Shown here: positions 25,575 to 38,204 of the stretch, in pieces
Layout: the number at the start of each line of letters is the position of its first letter
Position numbering within the stretch: the stretch's first letter is position 1
DNA from: Parasponia andersonii
Taxonomy: Eukaryota > Streptophyta > Magnoliopsida > Rosales > Cannabaceae
NCBI GenBank assembly: GCA_002914805.1
Contig: JXTB01000044.1
Location: 1,448,014 to 1,512,013 of the forward strand
Direction: 5' to 3'
Length of the DNA stretch: 64,000 nucleotides
The notes under the pieces: model-generated
The model's database searches: none
What the model was told of the DNA's origin: nothing
What the model saw: only the letters and a program-made list of their open reading frames with translations
Position numbers and translations under genes: made by a program

Positions 25575-27340
25575 ACTGCATACACAATGAAAGGACAGAG
25601 CCTTTGTGAGATATTTTTATGGATCTTTTGCTTTGTTTATCATCTACGTAAAGTACTACACTACCAACCCAAGTCTTCCCCGTTCCGTCTACGTTTTCCC
25701 TGCTTTTCTCTACTTATTACACCAAAATACTTGCCCACAAATCATTCGGGGGCCGTAAACGGAACTCGAATTGACGTATATGCCCCCAGAAATAAGAAAG
25801 CGACCCCGCTGCCTAGAACCCGTTGCGGCTTTTGCGGCAAAATGTTCTGATCAAGCGCTATCTCTCTCTCTCTCGCTCTCTCTCCGCCGCGAGGGCATTT
25901 TGGTAATTACACTAGCGGCTGAGCCATGTGACCCGCGAGTCTTGGCATGGGGGGTGAAGGAAGATCGAGCTAGCTAAGCTCGGCTCAGGGTACGGGATGT
26001 CGTTTTGGCGGCAATAAGTGGCGCGTTATTGTCGTTTTTGCCATCGTGGCAGTTGTGTCGGGCTGTTTGAATACGAAAAGTGGAATAGGCAAAGGCAAAA
26101 GGAGTAATTTTTTACGTCACGAGATTTTGGTGAGATTTTCAGTTTTGGGAGAAAGCAAGTTCATGAGGAGCTTTCAGTTAGGGGGAGCTTATAGGGGCCC
26201 TTTTGGAAGGTAGTAGTCAAAGGCAAATTAGGACACAGAAACAACATTGATATATAATCAGATAGGTCATTTAGTTGATTTAAAATTAATAGAAAAGAAA
26301 TTAGAAAGGTTGAGACTCTTACCAAACTAGATTGGTGATCACTTATGATCAGCTTCATATATTGTCTAGTCGTAGTCTCCTAATACACAATTAATTAATC
26401 ATCCATCCAAATAAGACCTTATACCATTTTAGCATGTAATTACATTAAAAAGAGAATTATAGGTAAGACAATAATATTAAAAAGAAGCATGATTCATTTG
26501 GAAAGTGATTGAGGAATAAATCCTACCATACAGAGAAGCTTCTTAATCTGACCTATATTTGTTCAATTGATAACTCTAAAGGCATGCGGCTAAACTATTT
26601 AATAAAAATAAAAAGTCTCAAATTCAGTCAAAATGAACTACTAATATCTCAAGAAATATCTTAAAACTACCCCATGAATTAATCTTTGATTTTATTTTTT
26701 TTAATAGAGCGGAGAATTGGCACAATAAATTAAAGCATGCACTTCTCGCTTGTATTTGAGATGAATTTATATATAATATTAGTATATAGTTATCCGAAAA
26801 AACATAAGTCAATTACTGATATCTATTTTTTTTTTTTTTTGACCAGACAGAAAGCACTAAAACTTTGCTGAGACAATATTTAGTAAGCATATTGACATAA
26901 ATTACTATTACTTAATTACGACTTCTACATTGGACATTGACATGTTTGATAAAACATCAATATCGAATGCAATGATCATGTATTCTTAATTTTAAACTTA
27001 TTTGGTCGATTTCATCTATAATTACTACAAAGATTAATATTAATATCAATGAGAATGGGGTCGGAAGGAAGACTAGCCACCATCTTACTAGCTAGTAATT
27101 ATAGTATTAGTGTAAACAAAGTTGAGGATTAGCCTTCAATTATCTTGATTAATTGATACATTAGAAGAAAAAAAAAGTGAAGTAATTAGCAATATTTAAA
27201 TTCTCGTGAGAAGAAAATTTGATGGAGAGAGAGAGATGAAAAGGGTACTTTTATATGTAAGAATGTATAGCACAGAGACCATGGAGAGAGCAATGACATC
27301 AGCAACTGGGGACAAGCGTTAACCCATGCGCAATCGAGCG
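24090..27340. other. Intergenic, no gene recognised; GC-rich island near 25.7-26.1 kb
   Basis: AT-rich sequence with long (TA)n at about 24931-24962 and an (AT)n-(GT)n compound run at 25539-25575. A distinctly GC-rich, CT-tract-bearing stretch lies at 25740-26080 (for example GCGCGTTATTGTCG). No protein or RNA family is recognised in it. It may be promoter or leader DNA of an unseen transcript. Confidence 0.45.
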
Positions 27341-27353
27341 GTCCTCCCTTCCT

Positions 27354-27626
27354 CCTTTTATATTCTCTCCTTCTCTCACCTCCTAACGGAATTTCCTTAT
27401 CTCCCAAAACACACACTCTCTCTCTCTCTCTCTCTCTCTCTACTATTCTTTTATCCTCATATATTAATGATCAATATCTAGTTCCACTCTTGTTCTTGTT
27501 GTTTTCTTTCTTCTTCTTCTTCTTGAGCCTTCTTTGTCTTGTTCTTCTTCATTGTTTTCTGTCTTAAACGAGTAAATTAATATTATTATTGCAAGCCAAC
27601 AATAGTACCACCTGAAGCGCGGCAGG
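27354..27626 (+). promoter_or_regulatory. Possible distal promoter and non-coding leader exon
   Basis: TTTTATATTCTC near 27356 is TATA-like. It is followed by (CT)n at about 27417-27441, a pyrimidine-rich stretch and a strong splice-donor match, GGCAG|GTAAGG, at 27626/27627. The next good acceptor before the NAC start is TTTGATGCAG|TAGT at about 29709. Together they could form a 5' leader exon with a 2.1-kb intron for the VND-like gene. This is inference; a separate non-coding transcript, or nothing, is equally possible. Confidence 0.3.
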
Positions 27627-27840
27627 TAAGGCGCTCATGAATTTATTTTCCATTGGCATATCCATGAAACAAATATATACTAACTATATATATATATATA
27701 TATGTTTTTTGTGTTATATATATAGTTATTTATATATAATATAACACAATCACCATTATATAACTAATTCCAATTTCCAAACACAAACAAACATTAATAG
27801 TACTGTCCTTTTGTGTTGAGTCTTGATTCTTGATTCCCCT

Positions 27841-27856
27841 CCCCCCCCCCCCCCTC
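27841..27856. repeat. Poly-C tract
   Basis: A run of about 14 C within a C/T tract (CCCCTCCCCC...CTCC); G-rich on the minus strand. Confidence 0.85.
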
Positions 27857-29621
27857 CTTCTCAACAATGGAGTAGGTACCCGAAATGGGCGCCGTAGCCT
27901 GAGAACATTGAATTGAATAATTAATTCCCAGCAGAGAATCAAAGCAAGGAGTTCTTAGGTGTTTGATCTATATCACTCTCAAATAATTACGTCTTAGTTC
28001 TTCCTCATCTAATAATTTTCAGATTTTTGTCAACAAGTAGAAATCTAGCTTCTCATCAAGACTCTTGCAATTGTCTTAATTTCCCAATTCCAAGCATAGA
28101 AATTTTCTTTATGCAACCATCTAATGAATCGGCTCCCCTTATCTAGCTCTCTAGCAGATGTCTCTATATGGCAATATCGATCGTAGACCATTTATTCCAA
28201 GATATCTTCCTGCTAATTATATTCCTAGTCCTACTTTTTAGGCTTGACTTTTGGTTCTTAATTACTGGAGGCAATTGTTAGTCAAGATGTTGATAATTAA
28301 AGGAAAATATTTTCAAAACATCTTTGTTAGGAAGTTCACATACAAATTCACGCACCCTTCTACTCATGATGAAGTTTAGTACTATTTCTTCACTTGATCA
28401 TTCTCCCTTTCTCCTCCTCCTTCTTCCTTGCTTCTGGGGGTATAAGACTTACAGGGTCCAAGTTGACCCCACACACGCACTCTCTCTCTTTCTCTCGCTC
28501 TCAAACCTATAGTGTAGAAGAGGATTAGAAAATTTTAGTCAGCTGACTAATAACTCTCTGATCAAGTTTAAGGAAAGTAGTACTGAGAGCCAAAATGCAT
28601 GTTATAGGATCGATAAAAGAGTGCGTGTATCAGTATATAGCTAAGGTATAAGAGCATAAATGTTATCCTGTTTTGGGGGGTCAGCTGCATTTTTATTGAT
28701 CTCATACTTACGAGTCTATCGAAGCAAAAGGGAGTGATGTCATGTAGTGCCATACAAATTCTCGACAAAGAGACAAAAGAGTCAGAGCCCCCCCTTCAGC
28801 AATGAGACACTTCCCTCAGAGTCATTTCCCTTTCTCTCCCTTCTTAACTAGGCTGATCAGGCTCCATCCAATTCAAACTTTTCTCTTTCGAGAAACGCAT
28901 GCTAATTTGTGATCACGTCATCCACCTCTTCCTATGATCTCTAAATTTATTAAACTCTTCACCTCCAAATTAAATATTCCAAACTCCATGCAATTTGTCC
29001 TTTTTATTCTAGTCAGTTTGAATTTTGTTTTATTTTTTTTAAAAAAAAACATTTTGATTTAATTTAGGTCTGTCTCGTGGGTTATAGATATATATGTTGT
29101 GAGTTGTGACATGTATTAAAATATTATTTTATTAGAAACCCCGTTCTTGGTGCATCATTTCCACCATTCACCAACACAAGACAACATCATTAGCACAAAC
29201 CTCTAGTTGTCCGTTTCTCAGGCTAAGTTTAATTCCAACTCCCCCAACTCTAGAACTACTCTTGGTTTTTATCAAAAACAAACTCTCATCATTTGGTTTC
29301 TCTCTTCACCTTTCCACCTCCGGAGCCAGAGAAAAATAATGAAATAAATAAATAAATAAAATCATTGTTTAAAAATTATAAAAGGTCTAGTTTACAACAC
29401 GCGCTTATATACTATCAGAGGGACCAAAAAGAAAATGAGGGGTGTTGCTCACCACCAAATGAGCTGATGATTATCTCTGATAACACTTGTCACCTACATA
29501 ATAATTTGGAAGCTTCATTATTCCTTTTAGTAACTATTTTCTTTTTTCTTTTTTTTTTTCGCTTGCCTTTTTACAAAGTTTAACTAATTGGCCTTTTTAC
29601 CTTTTTTTCCCCAAGTCTTCA

Positions 29622-29631
29622 TATATATAAA
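29622..29631 (+). promoter_or_regulatory. TATA box of the VND-like gene
   Basis: TATATATAAA lies 103 bp before the NAC start codon, which would give a leader of roughly 75 nt. It is the best core-promoter match immediately upstream. Confidence 0.6.
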
Positions 29632-29733
29632 CTTCACATCGTGATGATTTAAGGATGATGAAGTAAAGGGTGTGGTGGGTTATTAATGGTGGTGGTGAAT
29701 TTGATGCAGTAGTACTAACTAGTATTATCTATT

Positions 29734-32015
29734 ATGGAGTCTATGGAGTCGAGTAGTACTGTCCCACCCGGATTCCGTTTCCATCCAACGGACGAGGAGC
29801 TCGTTGGGTACTATCTGAGAAAGAAAGTCGCTTCCCAGAAGATCGATCTTGATGTTATCAGAGATATTGATCTTTACAGAATAGAACCATGGGATCTTCA
29901 AGGTACAATAGTTAGTTTATATGCCTGTGTTACATACATATGTCATGTATTACTCTTCCTCGTGTTATATATTAGGGTTTCTCCTTGTGTCAACCAAATG
30001 ATCAAATATTGCACACGCATTAATGTTATTGTATAGATCCATTTTTTCTATTTTGTTTCACTAATATTATTGTAGCATATATTATAAAAACGGAAGTATA
30101 ATGTTTTGATATAATTTTTTATGATTTATTAATTAACCGATGACCGTATAAATGGATTATGGATCGATGCAGAGAGATGCCGGATCGGGTACGAAGAGCA
30201 AAATGAGTGGTATTTCTTTAGCCACAAAGATAAGAAGTATCCGACGGGGACGAGAACTAATAGAGCTACCATGGCCGGGTTTTGGAAAGCAACGGGGAGA
30301 GACAAGGCGGTTTATGATAAGGCAAAGCTCATTGGTATGAGGAAAACCCTTGTTTTCTATAAAGGGAGAGCCCCAAACGGACAGAAGACTGACTGGATCA
30401 TGCACGAATATAGGCTTGAATCCGACGAGAATGGTCCTCCACAGGCACGTAATCATAATATAGTACTATCTCTCTCTTTGTTTCTAGCTAGCCAAATAAC
30501 AGTACTATACTTTAGTTATGATATATAGTTGAATCAATGTTGGTACTTAAGTAGAAATCTTCCTTGCCTTCCTCAAAATTAAGTTTAGTCTAAATCTTGA
30601 CATAAATATAATATGTGGATCTCCTTCCATATAGTTTGGTGTCCATTATGCTTAATAGTTTTCATGCTGAAAAAGTTTATGTTATAAATCTTTTTGCTCT
30701 CAGTGGACAAGGGTCTCTTTCTTCTTTCTTTTTGTTTTTTTAATAAAAAAAAGAGTGTGTGTATGTGAAAATTTATGTGGATATATCTAAATACATATAT
30801 GGACATCTATCTATGTGATCGATCTTTTCATAATCTATGTATGGCATATCATCGTTTCATTACGTAGCGTACTTAACCTTTGATATCTCTCCGCGTTTGG
30901 TTTTCTAGATAGATGACTTTCACCGAACTCTCAAGTCAAAAAAGTAAATAATGCTTTCAATAGCACGTAATTTAATTACTTCTTCCAATATTTCCCTTTT
31001 CACTTTCAGTTCGGCTTCCTCTCTTCTTCTCTTCACTCATTTTGTCAAAAAGGAATAATTCCATTACTATCCTCTGTCACTTTTGACATCGACTTCTTCT
31101 CTATATCTTTACCAAACCGCAGGAACAATGTTGACTTGACTGATCATAAAAGGCCATAAAGGAAATATATTTCTCAATATTAATTTTTGAAAAATTGTTA
31201 CTATACACCTTTTTCTTTCCTTTTTTTTTTTTTAAAAAAAAAGGATTATATGATAAGAATTATATTAATATTCGTTGAGTTGTTTTGTTCAGGAAGAAGG
31301 ATGGGTAGTATGCAGAGCATTCAAGAAGAGAACCAACGGACAAACCAAAACCATAGAAGGTTGGGAATCAGGCTACTTCTACGACGAACCAAGTACCGGA
31401 GTCAGCTCCGTCGTTGATCCAGTCGATTACATCTCAAGGCACAATAATCCCCAAAGCTACTTATCATCATCCCAGAGTTTTATGTGCAAACAAGAGTTAG
31501 AAGCCGATAACTTAAGCTTCAATCATATTCTGCAAAACGGTAACAACAATAGTACTATTCAAGCCGGTCACCATCATCATCACCACCAGTTTGTTCAGCT
31601 TCCTCAGCTTGAGAGTCCTTCTCTCCCCTTAATAAAGAGGCCACCTAGCTCGGTGTCTTTGATATCGGAAGTCAATGAAGAAGAAGATCAAAGAAAAAGG
31701 TGTATGGATCACAATAATAATAGCGGTAACATTATTATTGATAATAATGCCAAGAATCATGTAGTGACAACTGACTGGAGGGCACTGGACAAGTTTGTGG
31801 CTTCACAGTTGAGCCAAGATCAAGATCGGTTTGGGGATGGAGATGGAGAGTTGTCAAGCTTTGGAGTAGTGAATCACCATGATGAGGATCCGGATACAAC
31901 GGCGTTTATGTTGAGCTTGCAGAGTAGTACTAGAGATGAAGGGAACAGGTTGAATGCGTTCTTGAACTCGAGCTCAGCTGACTGTGACTTTGGGATATGC
32001 ATATTTGATAAATGA
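29734..32015 (+). CDS. NAC-domain transcription factor, VND1/2/3 (VASCULAR-RELATED NAC-DOMAIN) type
   Basis: Members of this clade are nuclear activators that switch on secondary-wall and programmed-death genes in xylem vessels. Exons are 29734-29902, 30173-30444 and 31293-32015, giving 387 residues (Arabidopsis VND1-3 are about 365-377). The NAC domain spans residues about 10-163: [18 protein letters not shown] (A), [19 protein letters not shown] (B), [20 protein letters not shown] (C), [10 protein letters not shown] and [19 protein letters not shown] (D), DWIMHEYRL and [12 protein letters not shown] (E). The C-terminus has a His run, [11 protein letters not shown] and [12 protein letters not shown], and ends FGICIFDK; these mark VND1-3 rather than NST/SND. 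The first of two in-frame Met codons (MESMES) fits the family start. Intron 1 (29903-30172) is GT-AG. Intron 2 (30445-31292) begins GC and ends AG. No damage is seen. Which of VND1, 2 or 3 it matches needs a tree. Confidence 0.95.
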
Positions 32016-33859
32016 AAGGGAATAATAATAAATCGGTCATGGAGGTTGATTAAGAAAGTGATCAGATGTATTATAAGGATATTCGAGATCGAGAGAAGGC
32101 CAGGTTTTATAAATATCGGTACGTACGTATGTACGTATAGTACTATAATTGTTATGACTTATGAGGGGTTTTGATATGATGGAATATCATGCAGCTGGAA
32201 TATTGACCTATATTTTTGTAAAAAATATGGTTATTGTGAATGAGTGAAGAACTCAGCTCTCTCTACCTTGTGTGATTTCCTAGTGTCTAGATCTTCTCTC
32301 TCTATCTCTCCCACTCACAAATGCAGGAGTATACAGCAGGTGAGATGTATCACTGTATATGTGACAATATTAGAACATTGACATATATATGATAAAGTTG
32401 GGCCAACTAATTTCTCCATTTGTTGTTTGACAGTTCCATAATATTTTAATATTTTTATACATGTTTTGATTGTATAATCAACGATGCTAAATAGTAGTTT
32501 TCCAAAACGAATTCATATTGAAGCTTTATGTACGTACACTAAAAATTAGAATACAATTATTGGGTACATGTGTTGAAATATTATTGGCCAAATTACGACA
32601 GATTCATTAGCAATTTTAATCACGGTAGGACATATCTGGTATTGTCAAAACAAAAAAAAAATTACTAAAAGTAATAAATTTGGAAATAGAAATTCAGAAT
32701 TAGAGCTCCAAATTGAGAAGAGATGTTGTTAATTAATATATTATCATACTATGCTTGCATATATATATTTTTTGTGTTCTTAATAAAAGTAGAGAAAAAA
32801 TAGTGTAGACTTCCTAAGGCGCAACAACTTAAGAAAATTTATAGAAGTACAATGAAAATCTTACCAAATAATTCCCTGCCAACTACAATATTTTCTTCAA
32901 GACACACGGACACAAACACACACAAAAAAAAAAAAAAAAAAAACTACGATATTTCCTTACTTGTGCTTATTTTTATGTAATTATATCTCTTCTTTTTTCG
33001 TAAAACAAAAAGAGAACTCATAAATTGGAATTAATAAAACCAGTAACAATATCATAAATATGTATAAATCCATATCATAAAATGCTTCTAGCGTTGCTCT
33101 AAAGAAACAACGTCAATGCTTTTCATCATTCAAATCGTAAAGTATGACGCAGCATGATGTAAATAAATGTACTTTCCGGATGATCTAGTTAACGTAGTTT
33201 TCCTTTTGGATAAAATGAAACTTAGAAAAAATAACTTAGAAACCTGTCGAGACAGGATACTGAGAAACCTTCCGATGATTTATTAAAATAAAATTAAAAA
33301 AAAGATACATAACCTTAGAAAAAGAACAATCCTGAAAGGGATTAAGGTAGTAACTGAAAAATAGAAAGGAAAAGCCTTTAGAAGAGCTAAATAGATCTGC
33401 CGGAACAAAATTATTATCTTAACCTTACCAACAATACTTCGATAAAAAATATTTTGTATAAAACCCAAAAGAAAAAATTATAAAAAAGTAAAAAGAACAT
33501 ATTATGTTACAATGTGGACCACTAAGAAAAACAAAAATTACATATTTTGGAAAAATCTTTATTGATCGTTGTATGAACGAAGGTTGGAACAGTATACCAC
33601 TAAATTAGAGCTTGAATATTCATAGTTCTAGAAACTAAAATATCTATAACAGAATTCTCTTATCGATAGTAGAAAGTATAAAAATTCATATTAGAGAGAA
33701 GCTCCATATAACGGATCTACGGTGACTTCTAGCTCCAAAGATAAAGACACATAATCATTACCGGTCTTCCAATTCATGTTAGTTAAGGTAGTCTTTTCAT
33801 TAGTACTGTTGCATACTTTGAAATTGGATTGACCCTTAGTAGATAATTAATTTATACCA

Positions 33860-34520
33860 ATATTGGACACCTTATTATGGGGACGTATTCGTATCGTATC
33901 AATATACATATATAATAGGTAAATGCTTAATCTGAATACAATTCATTTAATAAACAGGTTAGAAATTATGACACGAATACGACTAGTTTATAAATTAGAA
34001 ATTATGACACGAATACGACTCGTTTATAAATAAATTGATACAACACGGCCCGTGTAACCCGTTTACTAAACAGGTCATATTGACCCGTGACGTATGACCC
34101 ACGAACACGGCCTGTTTAATACAATAATTGAAATTGATAAATATTTGTAGATATATTATCTACTAAGTGTAAAAATATATATACTTGGACATTCAACTAT
34201 AAAATTTAAAAAGTGGATATCTACTTAATCAAATTTAAAATATTATTCATCCACCTAAATTTCTCTTTAAAATAAACGGGTCAGAAATTATGACGCGATA
34301 TAATCTGTTTATAAATGGGTTGACACGACACGATAAGATTCATTTACTAAATGGATAATTTTTCAAGTTAACGGGTTTAATCCGAACACGATCCATTAAT
34401 TAAACGGGTGAATATCTCCAATCCGAATACGACACGAACACAATTAAGTTAAATTTAAATTCATTAATTTTGTACAAATTTCGAGTTATATTACCATATC
34501 GTGTCACGAATTACCATCCT
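33860..34520. mobile_element. Probable non-autonomous DNA transposon rich in ACACGA / AACGGGT motifs
   Basis: Short motifs in both orientations recur throughout: ACACGAATACGAC, AACACGGCC, AAACGGGT, ACCCGTTTA and GACACGACACGAT. A 41-bp unit (TTAGAAATTATGACACGAAT...) is doubled at 33958-34030. The ends are weakly inverted (ATTCGTATCG near 33887 and ATCGTGTCACGAAT near 34498). Such sub-repeat patterns are known from non-autonomous plant DNA elements; the superfamily is not assigned and the borders are approximate. Confidence 0.5.
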
Positions 34521-34899
34521 TTATTAATGTAATTTATTTTTGTGACAATTTTAGTTAAAAGATTGTAAGACTGCATAAGCCTTTAGGTGGCGAACAGTAC
34601 TTGAACAAAAAAGCAGCGACCTGTGTCGAATAATTAATAATCGCCTCTCTTCTGAGCTTCTAATTATAATCTACCTTAATATTCTTTTATACTTAATTAT
34701 TATTAGTCTCGGAAAAACACAAATTACATATTTCAAGAATCGACAAAAGTTAACCCGACAGGAGAATGAGAATCATTAATGTCTTAAATTGCTATTAGTT
34801 CTATTTCTGGCAGAATTTGTCAAGTTCAACGTGGACTTATCAACTCAGAAGTTCTAACTGATCCACTACCATTTTCAGGTGTGATAATGTATATAGATA

Positions 34900-35030
34900 T
34901 TTATATATATAAATATTTTTTTTACTTATATATAGTTATTATATATATATAGATATTATTTTAGTTAATTAAAATTTATTATGGATATATTTTATAGTAA
35001 AAAATAATATTAATGATATATGTGTTTAAT
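34900..35030. repeat. AT-rich dispersed repeat related to 14655-14775
   Basis: It shares the order TTACTTATATAT, AATTAAAATTTAT, TATAGTAAAAAATAA, ATATTAATGATATAT with the earlier copy. Confidence 0.4.
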
Positions 35031-35348
35031 GTATAATTAAATTATTTTTAAATGATGACTTAACGATTAAAAAAAATATTTAATTATATATAAAAAATAT
35101 TTTAAATAATAATTTAACGATTAGAAAAGAAATATTTATACATAAATAAAAAAAAATACCTATTCAATTCACAACCTATATATATTTCATTGATCTCTAA
35201 TTATTTGTTTATATAATTGTTTCAAAATTAGAGACTAGCCTTTCTCTTTTATATCAAAATTAAGGAACTCGAAGAACTTCAACTTCCATTACTTGAAAAA
35301 AAAATGATTTAGAGAGTACGTATGCATTTATGAAAGTCCCCAAATTTA

Positions 35349-35382
<34 letters not shown>

Positions 35383-36008
35383 GATGCGCGTTGTGTGTCA
35401 AGGAAAGATGAGAGTATAATAATTTGTTCGTTTTAGTTTACCTCCTGAGCTTATTACTAAACTAGTGAAGCTCAGTAGTTTATTTACTATTCACTGTTTG
35501 GTTATCAACTTATTGCAATATATGAGAAAGCGGTTCATGATCAAATTCAGTAACAAATTTTTTTTTTTTAAAAAAAAAAAAAACAGTACTTATGCCTATC
35601 TACTGCTAAATCGTGACCAAAGGAGGGGAAAGTATACACATATGACCCTTTGAAACGAGACAACATAAATACAAAGGCCAATAATAGTTAACTCTTGCTC
35701 CCCCTCTCTCTAGGGCAAATTAAATACTATGCTTTCCATAAAAGACCATATGCGCGCCTATATGTGATTTCTGGTTATAGGGAGCCAAATCATGAAGAAA
35801 AACCCATCACCCCGGCCAGGATGTGACTAACATATATACGCAATAGTTCCAAAGAATATAACATAATCAAACTTATTAACAGACAGATATAAACAATAAT
35901 AATAAGGTAATCTCCACGTTGAGGGCCAAAAAATTTTTTTGATGATCAGCTAATTCCAAGTAGGATAGTAATATGTTGCTGAATATATAGATTAAAATAA
36001 CTAGATTA

Positions 36009-36039
<31 letters not shown>

Positions 36040-36355
36040 TCTGGGATAACTAGATTAATTGGTCGTAGTCATCAGCATGGGGGCATCTTGGGTGTGGGTC
36101 TGGTGGGCCCATGGCTTGTCTAGCATGCGTTGTGCACCGTGGCTCTTGTTGGGCATGCTTTGTCCTTGTTGACATTTTGACCATCCATGCTGGCCGGCCT
36201 CTTCTCTATATATGTTTTAGTTTTACCTTCACATGTCCTCCTAGTGCCACACACCACCAGTCTGAGGTTTTGAGAACCCGAAAATAAATAAGTAATAAAA
36301 AAATTGAAAAAAGTGCAAACTTGTTTTAAATTTAAATTAATGTTTGAAATTATGC

Positions 36356-36437
36356 AACATTCCAATCAATATTTTTCCTATCATATAAAATATATTTTTT
36401 CGATAATATGATAGGAAAAATATTGATTGGGAATGTT
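36356..36437. repeat. Near-perfect hairpin (31-bp arms, 19-bp loop)
   Basis: The left arm 36356-36386 begins AACATTCCAATCAATA and ends CCTATCATAT. The right arm 36406-36437 is its exact inverse except for one extra G. The loop is about 19 nt. There are no coding features. It could be a minimal foldback MITE or a small-RNA precursor-like hairpin. Confidence 0.85.
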
Positions 36438-37476
36438 ATTCTACAATCCCAATATCGAATAAATAATGCTTTTCATTTGTAATGTGAGTTTGTGCAAAAG
36501 CAAACTGTGGTACCTTGATTGGACTAACTGAAAAATGTAATGTGCTTTTTTAAAAATATATATACATAGCATACCATGTGGACCAGTCATGGTACCTGAC
36601 AAATTATATATACATGCTTCTCTCACATGGTGTCCAGAAATAATACAGTCCTTACGCAACTCTTTTTGTGTGACTTTCTGCCGGTCCTAGATACTCCTAT
36701 AGCTAATTAAGCCTACCATGTCCACGTATTACATAACCCAATTAAATTTTGAAGCCTGGTTTTCTTATATATGAACTAGCCAATTACACACGGTGCTTTC
36801 AGTTTATTAGTAGCAAAATAGTTTCCTTAATCATTTTTCTCCAAAAATAAAAATCCAGCTGGCAGCATGAGAAAATTCAAGGCGAATTTTGTCTTATGAA
36901 GACCACGCAAGTATTGAGATCGATGGAATATTATCAGAAGGAACTATATATATATATATATATATAATAGGCTAATAACTGCAGTACTACTAGTACTTCT
37001 TATTATTTTTTTTTATTTTTTATTTTTTCTCTTTTATTTCGGCTCAATGAATCCATTGTGCTTCGACTAACCAACAATGGTTAGATTAGACTAATATATA
37101 GTACTAGTTTTTTCTTTTGTAAATAGTACCATCGAGACAAAGTGCACATCTTTTTCCACCTTTTAATAGATAATCACCAAGTATAAAAAGCTAACGTGAT
37201 CCACATGTTATATTCAGAACCAAATTGAGTAACGCGATTCCAAAATAACTGCAAAAGTCTTACTTTTTATATTCGGACGGCGAAGTGTTTTTAGCATTAA
37301 TCAACATGTTCCACGGAACTTGGTTCAATAGCCAATTGCAAGATGCCACATTTGCAGCATGTAAAATCTCAATAATCATTTTATGTACCATTACAATTTA
37401 TTGGGATGATTGAATTAATAAGTCATCCAAATAATGATACAAAGTTCCACTTATATATATCTTGAATTGTGTTACA

Positions 37477-38043
37477 TGTTGTTGTACCTTACCACATTAA
37501 CAGATATACTAATATATGTGTGTGAACATATGTGCAAAGACATGTGAGTATGTACATAATAGATACGTATATATATATATATATATATAAATATTTGAAT
37601 ATATACGTATGAATATTTAAATAGTGTGCAAACCATGTGAAAGTTTGTGAAGAATTGATAAATCTAGCTAATAAATAGAGGCTTTATTTCTTTATTTTTT
37701 TAGTACATCCTCTTCAGATCCTCTTCCTTTCTTAAGAGAGAGCTCAAGTTTAGGAATTTCTCTTTAAGTGCCCCACTTTGGTTTTTCCTAAATTATTTAG
37801 AGAAAATGTTTTCTCCTATTGCAAAAAAAAGAGGTTCATTTATACTCTCCCTGTATTTAGAGAGAAGTGAGTTGTAATTTCTTTTTCATAGTGAAATTTT
37901 TCATAACTTTATTCATAGACGTAGCATAAATTGAGTGAACTATGTTAAATCTTTTGTGTACCTTATCTTTTCACTTTTTCTACAGTTTTCTCAAATCGTA
38001 TTTTAGCTATTTTATGCCACTTTTGTAAAGCCAATCTTCTAAA
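37477..38043 (+). repeat. 5' LTR of copia element 2
   Basis: It begins TGTTGTTGTA and aligns with 41844-42428 through shared blocks such as CTTTCTTAAGAGAGAG, TTTTCTCCTATTGCAA, CTCTCCCTGTATTTAGAG and CTTATCTTTTCACTTTTTC. It carries an (AT)n run absent from the 3' LTR. Confidence 0.85.
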
Positions 38044-38204
38044 AGTGGTACTAGAGCTATTGGTTAGATTAGAATATTGTTCATATACACGACTATTCAG
38101 TTGTACAATATTATTCATATATACGACATTATTCACATATGTGGTACTGTTCACATATAGTGAAATATTGGTAACTAAATAAATCATAGTAAACAAAAGT
38201 GGTG

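Larger units (their letters stand above)
32016..37476. other. Intergenic, no gene recognised
   Basis: After the NAC 3' region (AATAATAATAAAT near 32023 is a possible polyadenylation signal) there is no recognisable coding sequence. It holds a GTAC-rich stretch at 32118-32142, a repeat rich in CGGGT/ACACGA motifs (33860-34520), an AT-rich repeat (34900-35030), (AT)n runs near 35356, 36010, 36945 and 37569, and an 82-bp perfect-looking hairpin (36356-36437). Confidence 0.55.

Noticed and set aside
27600..27950. Possible miRNA precursor around GAAGCGCGGCAGG and GGGCGCCGTAGCCTGAG
   Set aside because: No match to a conserved plant miRNA that I know, and no long paired stem could be drawn.
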